Source of the DNA: Desulfobacter sp.
Lineage (GTDB): Bacteria > Desulfobacterota > Desulfobacteria > Desulfobacterales > Desulfobacteraceae
DNA length: 64,000 bases
Direction of reading: 5' to 3'
Assembly (NCBI GenBank): GCA_028768545.1
Contig: CP054838.1
Coordinates: 4,027,001 to 4,091,000, forward strand
Shown here: piece by piece, positions 53,151-62,638 of the stretch
Layout of the letters: the number at the start of each line of letters is the position of its first letter
How positions within the stretch are numbered: the first letter of the stretch is position 1
Made by a program: the position numbers and the translations under genes
The notes under the pieces: model-generated
What the model saw: only the letters and a program-made list of their open reading frames with translations
Told to the model about the DNA's origin: nothing
Database searches by the model: none

Positions 53151-54601
53151 GGGAATGTTCAGAATTCTGTGTCACGGTTTCGGTTCCCGGATCTGCCTCA
53201 GCGCCAGCGGAAGTAAAAGTCAGGTCCGAGAATGGGCCTTCAATCAGCCACGTCGGAGGAGTTGACTTTTGCTGGAGTGGAGTTCCTGGAACCATCTTTT
53301 CCATCTGTAAATAAATCCCTATCAAATTCCCAGCTCTTTATCCAGCCGGCCTTCAAAGAAAATTGCCAACTGGGAAATTGTCAGTGACCAGTTTTGAACC
53401 GGCATTGTCCATTTCTTACTGGCGTTCTGGATCCCCATGTAAAGCAGCTTTAACAGGCTGTCCTGGTTAGGAAACGATCCCTTTGTTTTGGTCAGTTTTC
53501 GAAACTGTCGATGCACAGCCTCAATGGTATTTGTGGTGTATATTATCCGTCGGATCTCTTCTGGATATTTAAAGAAATGACTGAGGCGCTCCCAGTTGTT
53601 CCGCCAGGATTTTATCACAATCGGGTATTTGTCATTCCATTTATTTTCCAAGATATCCAGTTCTTCTTCGGCCAGATCCTTATTGACCGCTTTATAAACA
53701 CGTTTTAGATCTGCCATAAATTCCTTTTTATTTTTGGAACCAACGTATTTCAATGAATTTCGGATCTGGTGGACTACGCAGAGTTGAACTTCTGTGTCCG
53801 GGAATATGGTCTCAATGGCCTCGGGAAAACCTTTTAGACCATCAACACAGGCAATCAGGATATCTTTTACCCCTCGGTTTGAAAGGTCTGTTAACACCTG
53901 CAGCCAGAAGTTCGCACCCTCATTCTCGGATATGTACAGCCCAAGAACCTCTTTGCGGCCCTCGATATTCACCCCAAGAATTGTGTAAACGGCTTTGCTG
54001 CCGACCTTTCCGTTTTCTCGTACTTTATAATGTATGGCATCAAGCCATACGATTGGGTACACATTTTCCAACGGCCTGGCCTGCCATTCTTTGACGGTAT
54101 GGATGATTTTATCGGTAATGGTGCTCAGAGTGGCATTTGAAATCTCAAGTCCATAGATTTCCTGTAAATGGGAAGCCATATCATTATAACTCATGCCCAG
54201 GCCGTAAAGGGCTATTATCTTTCTTTCAATTTCATCGCTGAGCGTTGTCTGATGTTTTTTGACGATCTGTGGAGAGAAGGTTCCGGCCCTGTCACGCGGG
54301 GTTTCCAGCTCAAATTTACCATCCAGGGATTTAATGGTCTTTTTGCTTTTTCCATTACGGCGGTTGGCAGAAACTTCCTGCCCGAGATGGGACTCCAACT
54401 ATCCTTCAAGAGCAGCTTCAGCAAGATTTTTGATTAATGATGTAAGGACGCCGCCCTTACCTGTGAAGGGTTTACCTTCCTGAATACCTTTAAGAGCTTT
54501 TTGAAAATCAAATTCGGTGTTGTCTTCGGTCATGTCAGTTCTCCTTATTTAGCTGAGTATATCAGCTTTGATTCAACTGACACAGAATTTTGAACGCCCT
54601 C
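53151..54601 (-). mobile_element. IS256-family insertion sequence, copy 3
   Basis: 1,451 bp, in reverse orientation to copies 1 and 2, with the same terminal repeats. Unlike copy 1 its flanks (GGCAATTC and TCAACATC) do not match, so adjacent DNA has been deleted or two copies have recombined. Its transposase gene carries a nonsense codon. Confidence 0.92.
53322..54533 (-). pseudogene. IS256-family transposase with amber codon at position 45
   Basis: The same 403-codon gene as copies 1 and 2, with start ATG 54533, but codon 45 (GAG, Glu) is TAG (54399-54401). The rest of the frame is intact, including all catalytic residues. There are a few other changes (E4 to D, I to V near the end). An internal TTG start could make a 358-residue protein without the N-terminal DNA-binding part. 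This copy is probably inactive but could be mobilised in trans. Confidence 0.9.
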
Positions 54602-54937
54602 TCAACATCCCCAATGAGGTGACTAAAAGAAAGGTGATGAGTATTAGCCTGACAACCATTTAATTCCCTGCAATCATTTAAATTCATCAATGCGATTCTG
54701 GCATTCGTTTCATTTTTAACAAATGTCGACATGTGCATGAATATTTTTATCAGTTTCAGCCAACATTTCAAAGCCACAGCATCTTGTCTGTGATTCGAAT
54801 TTTTGGGGCTCAACGGTAAAAAAACTGAAGATTATCCTTACCCGGGTCCTGAATGCAAGGGGAAAAATCATACCCTGCTAAATTAATTTAAAAATCAAAC
54901 CTGAATCATCAATAAAATTCAACTGTCCATTTTTTTT

Positions 54938-56248
54938 CAGTAGTGTCCGGTTAGGTTGTTGCATATAAAAAGCATCTAAAATCATTGAAAAAACAGTCTG
55001 TTTTGTGTTGACAAATGTGCGTAAAAATTTTTGTGCGCCTTGAAAATTTAACTCAAGGAGCTCAAATGACGCACATCTCAGTCCCTAAAAAACAACTACG
55101 GTCCCTGAACTTTGACAATTTCAGGTGCCCTCTGATAAAGTCACTTTCAAAAGCACCGGAATTACAATCTCGAGGAGACCGCCCTTTAAAAATGACATTC
55201 GAAGACCAGATAAATGCTTTGGTTTATTTCCATCTTCAGGAGCACAAGTCTGCCCGACATTTAATTCAGGATCTCAAGGAGAATGTTTTTGCTAAAGAAA
55301 ATATTGCGCCAGACGGTGGTATCAGCCGTAGTAGTTTCTGTGAAGCCATCAATCACAGGGGACTCGAACAACTGCAATTTATCTTTGAGGATCTTTATAA
55401 ACAGGCTCTTGAGTGTCATCCGGGTGAACACGCCGAGTTAGGAGAGTTGGTTTCCATTGACGGTAGTCTCATAAATGCAGTCCTTTCAATGCACTGGGCG
55501 AACTACAGAAAAGGAAGTAAAAAAGCCAAAGTACATTGCGGATTTGACATTAATCACGGAATCCCAAACAAAATCTTTTTGACTGAAGGCAACGGCGCTG
55601 AACGCACTTTTGTTCCCAAAATACTTTCCAAGGGGCAAACAGGTGTTATGGATCGTGGATATCAATCCCATAAAGAATTTGACCTGCTTCAGGAGCAAGG
55701 CAAACATTTTGTCTGCCGTATAAAAACCAGGACAACAAGAACAATTATTGATAACCACGAGACCCCTTCCGACAGCTACATTTTTTATGATGCACTGGTT
55801 AAACTTGGTACTCCGAATCAAAACCAGACGAAAAGGCCTGTTCGGGTTGTTGGCTATAAAATTGCTGGCGTCAAATACTATGTGGCAACTGACAGGCATG
55901 ATTTAACAGCGGAACAAATAGCAACAATTTATAAACTCCGGTGGACCATTGAGGATTTTTTCAAATGGTGGAAAGAACATCTGAAGGTATATCATCTCAT
56001 TGCCCGCAGTGAATACGGCCTTATGGTTCAGATTCTTGGCGGCCTTATCACTTACCTGTTACTGGCAATCCATTGCCAAAAACAGTTTAATGAAAAGGTC
56101 ACGATCAAAAGAGTTCGGCAGCTGCGAACCACCATTCTAAATGACCTGTTTGGCTGCGAGGAGCAGGGCTCTCATAGTTCAAACAGGGACAATATTGTCA
56201 AAGATCAAAAAATTATTGAGCAAGCAAAAACCTAACCGGACATCACTG
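54938..56248 (+). mobile_element. IS4-family insertion sequence
   Basis: About 1,311 bp. The left end CAGTAGTGTCCGGTTAGG and the right end (reverse complement CAGTGATGTCCGGTTAGG) are inverted repeats. The flanks carry a perfect 10-bp target duplication CATTTTTTTT (54928-54937 and 56249-56258). Both ends and the transposase are intact, so this element looks recent. Between it and IS256 copy 3 (54602-54927) I see no gene. Confidence 0.93.
55066..56235 (+). CDS. IS4-family transposase
   Basis: 389 residues from ATG 55066 (AAGGAG upstream; the frame is open from 55015). The DDE core has LVSIDGSLINA (first Asp), GVMDRGYQSHKEFDLL (second Asp) and the IS4 Y-x2-R-x3-E-x6-K block YKLRWTIEDFFKWWK (Glu). 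It appears complete and functional. Confidence 0.93.
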   Translation: MTHISVPKKQLRSLNFDNFRCPLIKSLSKAPELQSRGDRPLKMTFEDQINALVYFHLQEHKSARHLIQDLKENVFAKENIAPDGGISRSSFCEAINHRGLEQLQFIFEDLYKQALECHPGEHAELGELVSIDGSLINAVLSMHWANYRKGSKKAKVHCGFDINHGIPNKIFLTEGNGAERTFVPKILSKGQTGVMDRGYQSHKEFDLLQEQGKHFVCRIKTRTTRTIIDNHETPSDSYIFYDALVKLGTPNQNQTKRPVRVVGYKIAGVKYYVATDRHDLTAEQIATIYKLRWTIEDFFKWWKEHLKVYHLIARSEYGLMVQILGGLITYLLLAIHCQKQFNEKVTIKRVRQLRTTILNDLFGCEEQGSHSSNRDNIVKDQKIIEQAKT

Positions 56249-56363
56249 CATTTTTTTTAGCATAAATTTCTGACCGCACCTGCCAGAGGGGATCAAAGGT
56301 TTAACAGAATAGATCCCCTGACAAAAAATGCCTTCCTAAATTAACCCGGATCATCCGAGCAGA

Positions 56364-57929
56364 TCAGGGCACCGAAGGAAATCGAGACCTGTCTGTATGG
56401 GGGTAGAACTTGGCCCCTGAAAACATGTTCATGAATTCCTGGTTCACGTTGAGCTCAATATAGGTGATGGTCTCCCTGATGGCCATGACCCTGGGAAACA
56501 CGTCCGGATCGGTGAGCATGAGAGCGGCCCCGCCCAGAGAAGAGTTGCCCAGGACCTTGAACACGGACCTGTCCAGGTCCGGAAGCATGCCGATGGAGAT
56601 GGCCGATTCAGGGTTGATGAACGATCCAAAGGTGCCGGCCACATAAAAGGTGTTCAGATCCTCAAATTCAAGGCCTGAGGTATTTTTAACAATCACCTCC
56701 AAGATGGTGTACATGGCAGCCTTGGAAGAGGTCAAAGAGTTGAGATCCACCTGGGTAAGGCAGATGGGACGGCCTGTGCCTGAACTTTCAGCCTTGACCA
56801 GGACAAAGGTTGGAACCTCTTCTTGAACGATCAGACGGTCCTGGCAGATTTCAGGATCAAACTTACCCCGGATATCAATCATGCCGGAGAGAAAAAGGGC
56901 GGCAGCCAGGTCAATCATGCCTGATCCGCAGATGCCCACAGGGGGCTTTTCTTCAATGGTATGCACCTGGACCTTCCGGGTGTCAGGATCAATGAACACC
57001 CGGTCAATGACCCCGGGTCCTGCGGTCATGCCCATCTTGCTCACCCCGCCTTCCAGGGCAGGTCCTGCTGCCCCGGCACAGGCAATGAGCCAGTCCTTGG
57101 ATCCCACCACAATTTCGGCATTGGTGCCCACATCCACCACCAGGCAGGGATCCTGCTTTTTATCCAGATCGGCAAAAACAATACCGGCCAGCAAATCCCC
57201 CCCAAAATAGGACCCGATATTGGGGAATAAAAAGGCCAGACCAGAAGGACGAATCTCAAGGCCAAGGGAGGCAGCCTCTGTGGTATCCGGGATATTGACG
57301 CAGGGAATATAAGGTTCTTTGATAATTTCAAAGGATTCAATCCCCAAAAACAAATGGGTCATGGCGGTATTGCCGGCACCTGCCACCAAAAAAATATCAT
57401 TGGGGCTGGATCCGATTTCCCTGGAAAGCAGGCCCAGATGATGATTCACCCCCTGGACCACAAGGGCCTGGAGTTCTTCAAGCCCGCCCGGCGTATTGGA
57501 GTGATGAATCCGGGCCAGCACATCCGGGCCAATTTTGGCCTGGGGATTGTCAAACCCCTGTTCCCCCAGGGTCTGGCCTGTCTCCAGGTCCACCAGACGG
57601 ATCACAATCCGGGTGGTGCCAAGATCAATGGCCGCCCCGAGCACGGGCCGGTCATGGTCCGGGGGTAAAAGATCCACCAGCCGCCAGGAGCGCCTGTCCC
57701 GGAACACCACGGCACGGGCCTTAAATCCCCATTGTCTGAGGCGGGAGGGCAGATGTTTAAGCAGGTGCCAGGGGATATGCACAGGACAGGCGTGGACCCG
57801 GCCTGCTTGCGCCTGTCCCAAGGCCTTTTCCAGGGCCATCTCAAGACGCTGGCTGTCTGAAATATTGTTTCCCAGGACCGGTTTTTCCACCTCAATTTCT
57901 CTGACATATCCCAAGCCCTTCATATTCAT
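56364..57929 (-). CDS. RACo-like ASKHA activator without the ferredoxin domain
   Basis: 521 residues. The C-terminal 420 residues follow the DUF4445/ASKHA ATPase part of reductive activators of corrinoid proteins: GAAIDLGTTRIVIRLVDLETG, VAGAGNTAMTHLFLGI, VVDVGTNAEIVVG, ACAGAAGPALEGG, ICGSGMIDL, and VAGTFGSFINPESAISIGMLPD. The usual N-terminal 2Fe-2S ferredoxin domain is absent and replaced by about 100 residues without cysteine motifs. RACo enzymes use ATP to reduce Co(II) to Co(I). Without its own cluster this protein would need an outside electron donor. It starts inside the stop of the upstream full-length paralogue (4-bp overlap). Confidence 0.82.
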   Translation of the reverse strand: MNMKGLGYVREIEVEKPVLGNNISDSQRLEMALEKALGQAQAGRVHACPVHIPWHLLKHLPSRLRQWGFKARAVVFRDRRSWRLVDLLPPDHDRPVLGAAIDLGTTRIVIRLVDLETGQTLGEQGFDNPQAKIGPDVLARIHHSNTPGGLEELQALVVQGVNHHLGLLSREIGSSPNDIFLVAGAGNTAMTHLFLGIESFEIIKEPYIPCVNIPDTTEAASLGLEIRPSGLAFLFPNIGSYFGGDLLAGIVFADLDKKQDPCLVVDVGTNAEIVVGSKDWLIACAGAAGPALEGGVSKMGMTAGPGVIDRVFIDPDTRKVQVHTIEEKPPVGICGSGMIDLAAALFLSGMIDIRGKFDPEICQDRLIVQEEVPTFVLVKAESSGTGRPICLTQVDLNSLTSSKAAMYTILEVIVKNTSGLEFEDLNTFYVAGTFGSFINPESAISIGMLPDLDRSVFKVLGNSSLGGAALMLTDPDVFPRVMAIRETITYIELNVNQEFMNMFSGAKFYPHTDRSRFPSVP

Positions 57930-59863
57930 TTTCGCAAGGCCTCCAGCCTGGCCTTAATCTTGGGAAAATAGTTAAGCTCGGTATGGGGCATAAAAAGCGC
58001 TCCCATATAATGGTCCATATAAGAGGGGGTGGTGGCCAACTCAAAATTGGTCATCATGTTGACCACATCGGTCACATTCCGTCTCAGAGAGTTGGTCAGG
58101 CAATTGATCTTGCATCCCAGAAGTGAGCCATTGCCCAGATAGGTGACCTTGTCCGGTTCAATCTCGGGTAAAAGTCCTATGGTGATGGCACTTTCCAAAT
58201 CCACATACGAGCCGAAACCGCCTGCCAAAATAATTCGTTCCACATCCTGAATACCCAGGCCGATCTCTTCAAGCAGGGTCAGGGCCGCCGAATACATGGC
58301 CCCCTTGGCCCGGATAAGATTATCCAGATCCGGCTCGGTAATGGTAATATCCCGGTCAATCTGGGTATTTTCCCTGTCCACAATCACATATTCCCAAATA
58401 TCATCCGTCTGCCGGATTCTCGGGGTGTCCAAATCCTGGTTGAACTTGCCCCTGGAGTCAATGACCCCGGCTTCCAGAAGTTTGGCTGCCAGGGTAATAA
58501 GGCCTGAACCGCAGATGCCCTTTGCCTTGACATTGCCCACGGTGATAATCATGGGGTCATAGGTCTCAGGATCAATGGAAAAATCTTCAATCGCCCCTTT
58601 GGATGCCCGCATGCCGAACTTGACCCCGCCCCCTTCAAATGCAGGACCTGCCGAAGCAGCCGTACAGACCATCCAGTCCTGGTGGCCGATAACGATCTCG
58701 GCATTGGTCCCGATATCCATATAAAGGGTCAGTTCAGACGAAAGATACATGCCCGATGCCATGACCCCGGCAATAATATCCCCACCCACATAGGAGGAGA
58801 CCCCGGGATAAATCAGGGCAATGGTATGGTCGGGCAGATCCAGGTCGATCTCCTGGGCCAGGCAGGGGGGATACATGATGGAAGCCGGCACATAGGGATC
58901 TTTTCTGATATAGCTGGGATTAATTTTCAAAAGCAGCTGGGTCATGGTGGAGTTGCCTGCCAGGGTGATGGTGGAGACCTCCTGCCTGTCAATGCCGGCC
59001 TTTTTAACGATTTTCCCAATGACCTTGTTGATGGTTTCAATCACTTTTCTGCTTAAAACATCCAGGCCGTCTCCTTTTTCCGCAAACATAATTCTGGAGA
59101 TCACATCCTCCCCATAGGAGATCTGGCCGTTAAACTCCCCGTGTTCGCCTAAAACCGTTCCTGATTGAAGGTCCAGAACCTGACCGTACACGGTTGTGGT
59201 GCCGATATCCACGGCAATGGCAAAATTTCTCTGGCTTGTGTCCCCGGCCTCAATATTAATAATTCTGTTTTTCCCGTCTCGGCGCACGGGCCTTACAATG
59301 GTGGCCGTAACTTTAAAATCCTGCTCCCGGATGATATCAGGCACACGGCGGATCAGTCCCAGATCCATTCTCAGCCTGTGTTCATCATGGTTAAGACGAA
59401 GATGATTTATTATCCTTGCCACATCTGCCTGGTTATCTCCTTCAGCGGCCGGATCCATTTCCAGATAAATTTTTTCCACCGGCGGAATAAACAGCCCGTT
59501 CTCCTTGAGGACATCCATATCCGTATGCATGGCCCGGGCCGTATGCCGGGCATTGGCCTGCTGGTTAAGACGGCTTGTTTCCATCTCAGATTCCACAGGC
59601 ACCCTGACCACCAGATCCGAAACAACCTGGGAAATGCAGGCCAGCCGATACCCCTGGTCCTGATCTTCCTGGGAAAGATGTTCTGAAATCCCGCCTTTAA
59701 CCTCTCCTTGTTCAATCAGGACCAGGCATTTGCCGCAGACCCCGCTGCCTCCACATGAGGCGTTGATATGAACACCGGCTTCCATGGCCGCACGGATCAG
59801 GCTTTCGTTTTCTTCAACTTGGACAATATTTTCATGGGGTAAAAACTCTATGGTATATGTCAT
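57926..59863 (-). CDS. Reductive activator of corrinoid protein (RACo), with N-terminal 2Fe-2S domain
   Basis: 645 residues from ATG 59863 (GAGGA upstream). The N-terminal ferredoxin has C-G-G-S-G-V-C-G-K-C (residues about 37-46) and a later cysteine in GYRLACISQ. A linker follows, then the ASKHA ATPase part (FAIAVDIGTTTVYGQVLDL, LAGNSTMTQLLLKI, YMDIGTNAEIVIG, ICGSGLITLAAKLLEAG, LAGGFGSYVDLESAITIG). It restores inactive Co(II) corrinoid methyltransfer proteins. No methyltransferase or corrinoid protein is in the window; such partners may lie elsewhere. It is divergent from the lactate module. Confidence 0.9.
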   Translation of the reverse strand: MTYTIEFLPHENIVQVEENESLIRAAMEAGVHINASCGGSGVCGKCLVLIEQGEVKGGISEHLSQEDQDQGYRLACISQVVSDLVVRVPVESEMETSRLNQQANARHTARAMHTDMDVLKENGLFIPPVEKIYLEMDPAAEGDNQADVARIINHLRLNHDEHRLRMDLGLIRRVPDIIREQDFKVTATIVRPVRRDGKNRIINIEAGDTSQRNFAIAVDIGTTTVYGQVLDLQSGTVLGEHGEFNGQISYGEDVISRIMFAEKGDGLDVLSRKVIETINKVIGKIVKKAGIDRQEVSTITLAGNSTMTQLLLKINPSYIRKDPYVPASIMYPPCLAQEIDLDLPDHTIALIYPGVSSYVGGDIIAGVMASGMYLSSELTLYMDIGTNAEIVIGHQDWMVCTAASAGPAFEGGGVKFGMRASKGAIEDFSIDPETYDPMIITVGNVKAKGICGSGLITLAAKLLEAGVIDSRGKFNQDLDTPRIRQTDDIWEYVIVDRENTQIDRDITITEPDLDNLIRAKGAMYSAALTLLEEIGLGIQDVERIILAGGFGSYVDLESAITIGLLPEIEPDKVTYLGNGSLLGCKINCLTNSLRRNVTDVVNMMTNFELATTPSYMDHYMGALFMPHTELNYFPKIKARLEALRK

Positions 59864-60240
59864 TAAATCATCCTCAATATTTAGAAACCCGTAACAGAAC
59901 AAACCGTTTTTTTTAAAACTTTCCTAAAACGAAACAAGTATACCCCCTGGTGAAAGGTTTGCCAAGGATGGAGATTGTTTTGCAAGGATTATTTTCAGTA
60001 TATTTTTGCCAAGGCTTTATCAAAAACTGCCCGGTCACCCCCTTCACCCTTAATATGTCCAGACATCAACTGATAACGGCAGCAATGCCCCCGGGAGAAC
60101 AACGGACTTAACAAGCAAACACTTATAATACAGACAAAGGAAAATGGGATTGAAATTTTCAATAACTTGTGGAAGTATGAAAAGGTTATCTCTGTAAACG
60201 ACGATAAATTCGGCATTTATTCATCAAAAGGGGATTTTAA

Positions 60241-61674
60241 ATGAAAACGGTTGATGAACCCAGATTAAGGGAAATTGTAGGAGAAAAAAACATCAAGTCA
60301 GATCCGTCTGACTTGTATGTATACGGGTCAGACGCCTCTGTTCACCATGCCATGCCATGGGTGGTTGTCAAACCTGAAAACACCTCCCAGGTTCAAAAAA
60401 TCATGGTCTATGCCAACCAGGATGGTATTCCGGTCATCCCCAGGGGGGGCGGCTCGGGCATGTGCGGACAGACCGTTCCGGTCAACGGGGGCATTGTACT
60501 GGACATGAAAGGCATGAACCGAATCCTGGAAATCAACCTGCCTGATGTATACTGCCGGGTGGAGCCCGGAGTGGTGGATGATGACCTGAACCTGGCCCTG
60601 AAACCTTACGGGGTATTTTATCCGCCCACACCGGCCTCTTCCAGGATTGCCACAATCGGCGGAGAGATTGCCAACAATGCCTCGGGTGTCAGGTCGGTCA
60701 AATACGGGGCCACCCGGGATGCGGTCATGGGCATGAAGGTGGTGCTCCCCTCGGGAGACCTTGTCAGTTTAGGGGCCCATACAAGGGTTGAGGCCTCGGG
60801 ATACCAGCTTCACAAACTCATGGTGGGCTCGGAAGGCACTCTAGGAGTGGTGGTGGAAGCCACCCTGAGCTTTGTTCCCATTCCCGAGTATAGATGCATG
60901 GGCGTGGCCAATTTTGACTCGCTTAAAGATGCCGGAGAAGCCATCGGCTCGATCATGGCCTCGGGCACCATTCCCTCCATGCTCGAACTTGTGGATTCCG
61001 TGGCCATCAAGGCAGTGAACAAAACCATGAATCTTGGGCTCAAAGAGGTGGAAGCCGCCCTGATTTTCGAGGCAGACGGCCAGGTCAAAGAGGCGGTGGA
61101 CTATGAAATCAACAAGATGAAAAAAATCTGTGAAAGCCACCACGGCAAGGATATCATCTCAAGCTACGATCCCAAGGAGCGGGCCAAGATTTTCATGGGC
61201 CGCAAAAAACTCTTCCCTGCCCTGTCCAAGTATGACGACAACCTGTCCTCCACCTCCCTTGCAGATGACATGGCCGTGCCCTACTCAAGGATGGCGGACA
61301 TGGCGGCCAAAATCCACGAGGTGGCCAAAAAAAATAATATTGTCATGACCGCTTACGGCCATTGCGGATCCGGGTGCATGCACACCAAGATACTCATGGA
61401 CACCAAACGAGAAGACCAGTGGGCATCGGCCAGGGCCGCCATTACCGAAATCTATGAATTTGTAAGGTCGGTCAACGGCACCACGTCTGCAGAACACGGC
61501 ATCGGCCTGTCCAAGGCAGAATCGTTTAAAGTTGAAAAGGCAGATTCAATTGATATGCTGGCCACCATTAAACAGGCTTTGGATCCCTATAATATTCTCA
61601 ATCCGGGCAAACTCATGCAGGCCCCGGACAACTGGGTAACGGCAACAGACCTTAGATACTCTGTAGAGAGCTAA
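60241..61674 (+). CDS. glcD: FAD-linked lactate/glycolate dehydrogenase subunit (GlcD-like)
   Basis: 477 residues. The VAO-type FAD domain has VIPRGGGSGMCGQTVPVNGGIVLD, then FYPPTPASSRIATIGGEIANNASGVRSVKYGATRDAV, MVGSEGTLGVVVEATL and, near the C-terminus, TTSAEHGIGLSKA and DPYNILNPGKLM. It oxidises a 2-hydroxy acid (probably D-lactate) and passes electrons to the Fe-S subunit encoded 15 bp downstream. AGGGG lies just before the ATG. The 377 bp upstream (59864-60240) has no gene; a TATAAT at 60124-60129 is the best -10 seen. Confidence 0.92.
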   Translation: MKTVDEPRLREIVGEKNIKSDPSDLYVYGSDASVHHAMPWVVVKPENTSQVQKIMVYANQDGIPVIPRGGGSGMCGQTVPVNGGIVLDMKGMNRILEINLPDVYCRVEPGVVDDDLNLALKPYGVFYPPTPASSRIATIGGEIANNASGVRSVKYGATRDAVMGMKVVLPSGDLVSLGAHTRVEASGYQLHKLMVGSEGTLGVVVEATLSFVPIPEYRCMGVANFDSLKDAGEAIGSIMASGTIPSMLELVDSVAIKAVNKTMNLGLKEVEAALIFEADGQVKEAVDYEINKMKKICESHHGKDIISSYDPKERAKIFMGRKKLFPALSKYDDNLSSTSLADDMAVPYSRMADMAAKIHEVAKKNNIVMTAYGHCGSGCMHTKILMDTKREDQWASARAAITEIYEFVRSVNGTTSAEHGIGLSKAESFKVEKADSIDMLATIKQALDPYNILNPGKLMQAPDNWVTATDLRYSVES

Positions 61675-61689
61675 CCAAGAGGGGTATAC

Positions 61690-62628
61690 ATGGAAAAGAA
61701 TTTTGAACATTTAAAAAAATGGGAAGGCACTCTTGCCAGCTGTATCAGATGCGGATATTGTTTTGAGCATTGTCCCATGTTCAAGCATACGGGCTGGGAG
61801 TCTGATGCCCCCAGGGCAAAAATCATCACGGCATTCGGTCTTTTATCCGGCAAGGTGGATCTCACCCCCCAGGCTGCGGAAAAACTGTTCAATTGTTTTT
61901 ATTGTAAACGATGCGAGGCCGCCTGTTCATCAGGGGTTCCTTTGACTGAAATCTTTACCGACGCTAAAAAAGATCTTTCTGCCATGGGATTCAAGGGTCC
62001 GGGCACCACTTCGGTCACCCATATGAACTGTGCCAGATGCCTGCTCTGTGTAGGGGCTTGTCCCCATGAGGCAAGATCCATTGGTGAAGACGGCATTGTC
62101 ACGGATCCTGCCAAGTGCCAGGCCTGCGGCATCTGTGTCGAGGTCTGCCCTGCAGGGGCTGCCACCATTGAAAACACCTTCGGGGTGTCCAGAACAGAAC
62201 TCACGGAAAAGGCTGCGGCCTTTCTCAGTTCACATGTCTCTGCCAAAGCCATTGTCTTTGCCTGCAACTGGTCCTATTATCCGGACCTTATGGCATCCCG
62301 GCTGCCCGAATCAGAAACCCATGACAAAGACTATGAAATTCTGGTGAATATGTGCGGAGGCAGACTTGAAGCCCAGCTTCTGATGGCCCCCTTCCTCACC
62401 GGGGCCTGGGGGGTGCTTGTGGCCTGCTGCCCGGACAGAGACTGCCAGCATGACGGCAATTTAAAGGCAAAAAACCTGGTTAAAAACATGAAACAAACCA
62501 TGGAAAAGCTGGAGATCAATCCGGATCGGATCCATTTGGTTCAGATCCCTGCCGGGGATAAAACCTTGTTCCAGGCGGAAATCGACACCTTTATGGATCA
62601 ATTAAACAGCATGGGCCATATACGCTAA
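61690..62628 (+). CDS. Fe-S electron-transfer protein fused to an FlpD/MvhD-like domain
   Basis: 312 residues. The first 55-75 residues carry CIRCGYCFEHCPMFKH and CFYCKRCEAACSSGVP, as in GlcF/LutA-type proteins. A two-cluster ferredoxin follows (CARCLLCVGACPHEA, CQACGICVEVCPAGA, about residues 117-160), then an FlpD/MvhD-type domain (FACNWSYYPDLMASR, VACCPDRDCQHDGNLKA, about 190-300). In methanogens the MvhD/FlpD subunit links a dehydrogenase to the heterodisulfide reductase complex. The fusion suggests that lactate electrons are handed to an Hdr-type complex rather than directly to quinone. It lies between glcD and larA. Confidence 0.88.
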   Translation: MEKNFEHLKKWEGTLASCIRCGYCFEHCPMFKHTGWESDAPRAKIITAFGLLSGKVDLTPQAAEKLFNCFYCKRCEAACSSGVPLTEIFTDAKKDLSAMGFKGPGTTSVTHMNCARCLLCVGACPHEARSIGEDGIVTDPAKCQACGICVEVCPAGAATIENTFGVSRTELTEKAAAFLSSHVSAKAIVFACNWSYYPDLMASRLPESETHDKDYEILVNMCGGRLEAQLLMAPFLTGAWGVLVACCPDRDCQHDGNLKAKNLVKNMKQTMEKLEINPDRIHLVQIPAGDKTLFQAEIDTFMDQLNSMGHIR

Positions 62629-62638
62629 AGGAGAATTC

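Noticed and set aside
54562..54813. 83-residue minus-strand frame next to IS256 copy 3
   Set aside because: Its C-terminus is the IS256 terminal repeat and the rest matches nothing; it could be a fragment but cannot be supported.
59995..60216. 73-residue minus-strand frame between RACo and glcD
   Set aside because: Poor ribosome-binding site, low-complexity content, and it lies where both divergent promoters must be.
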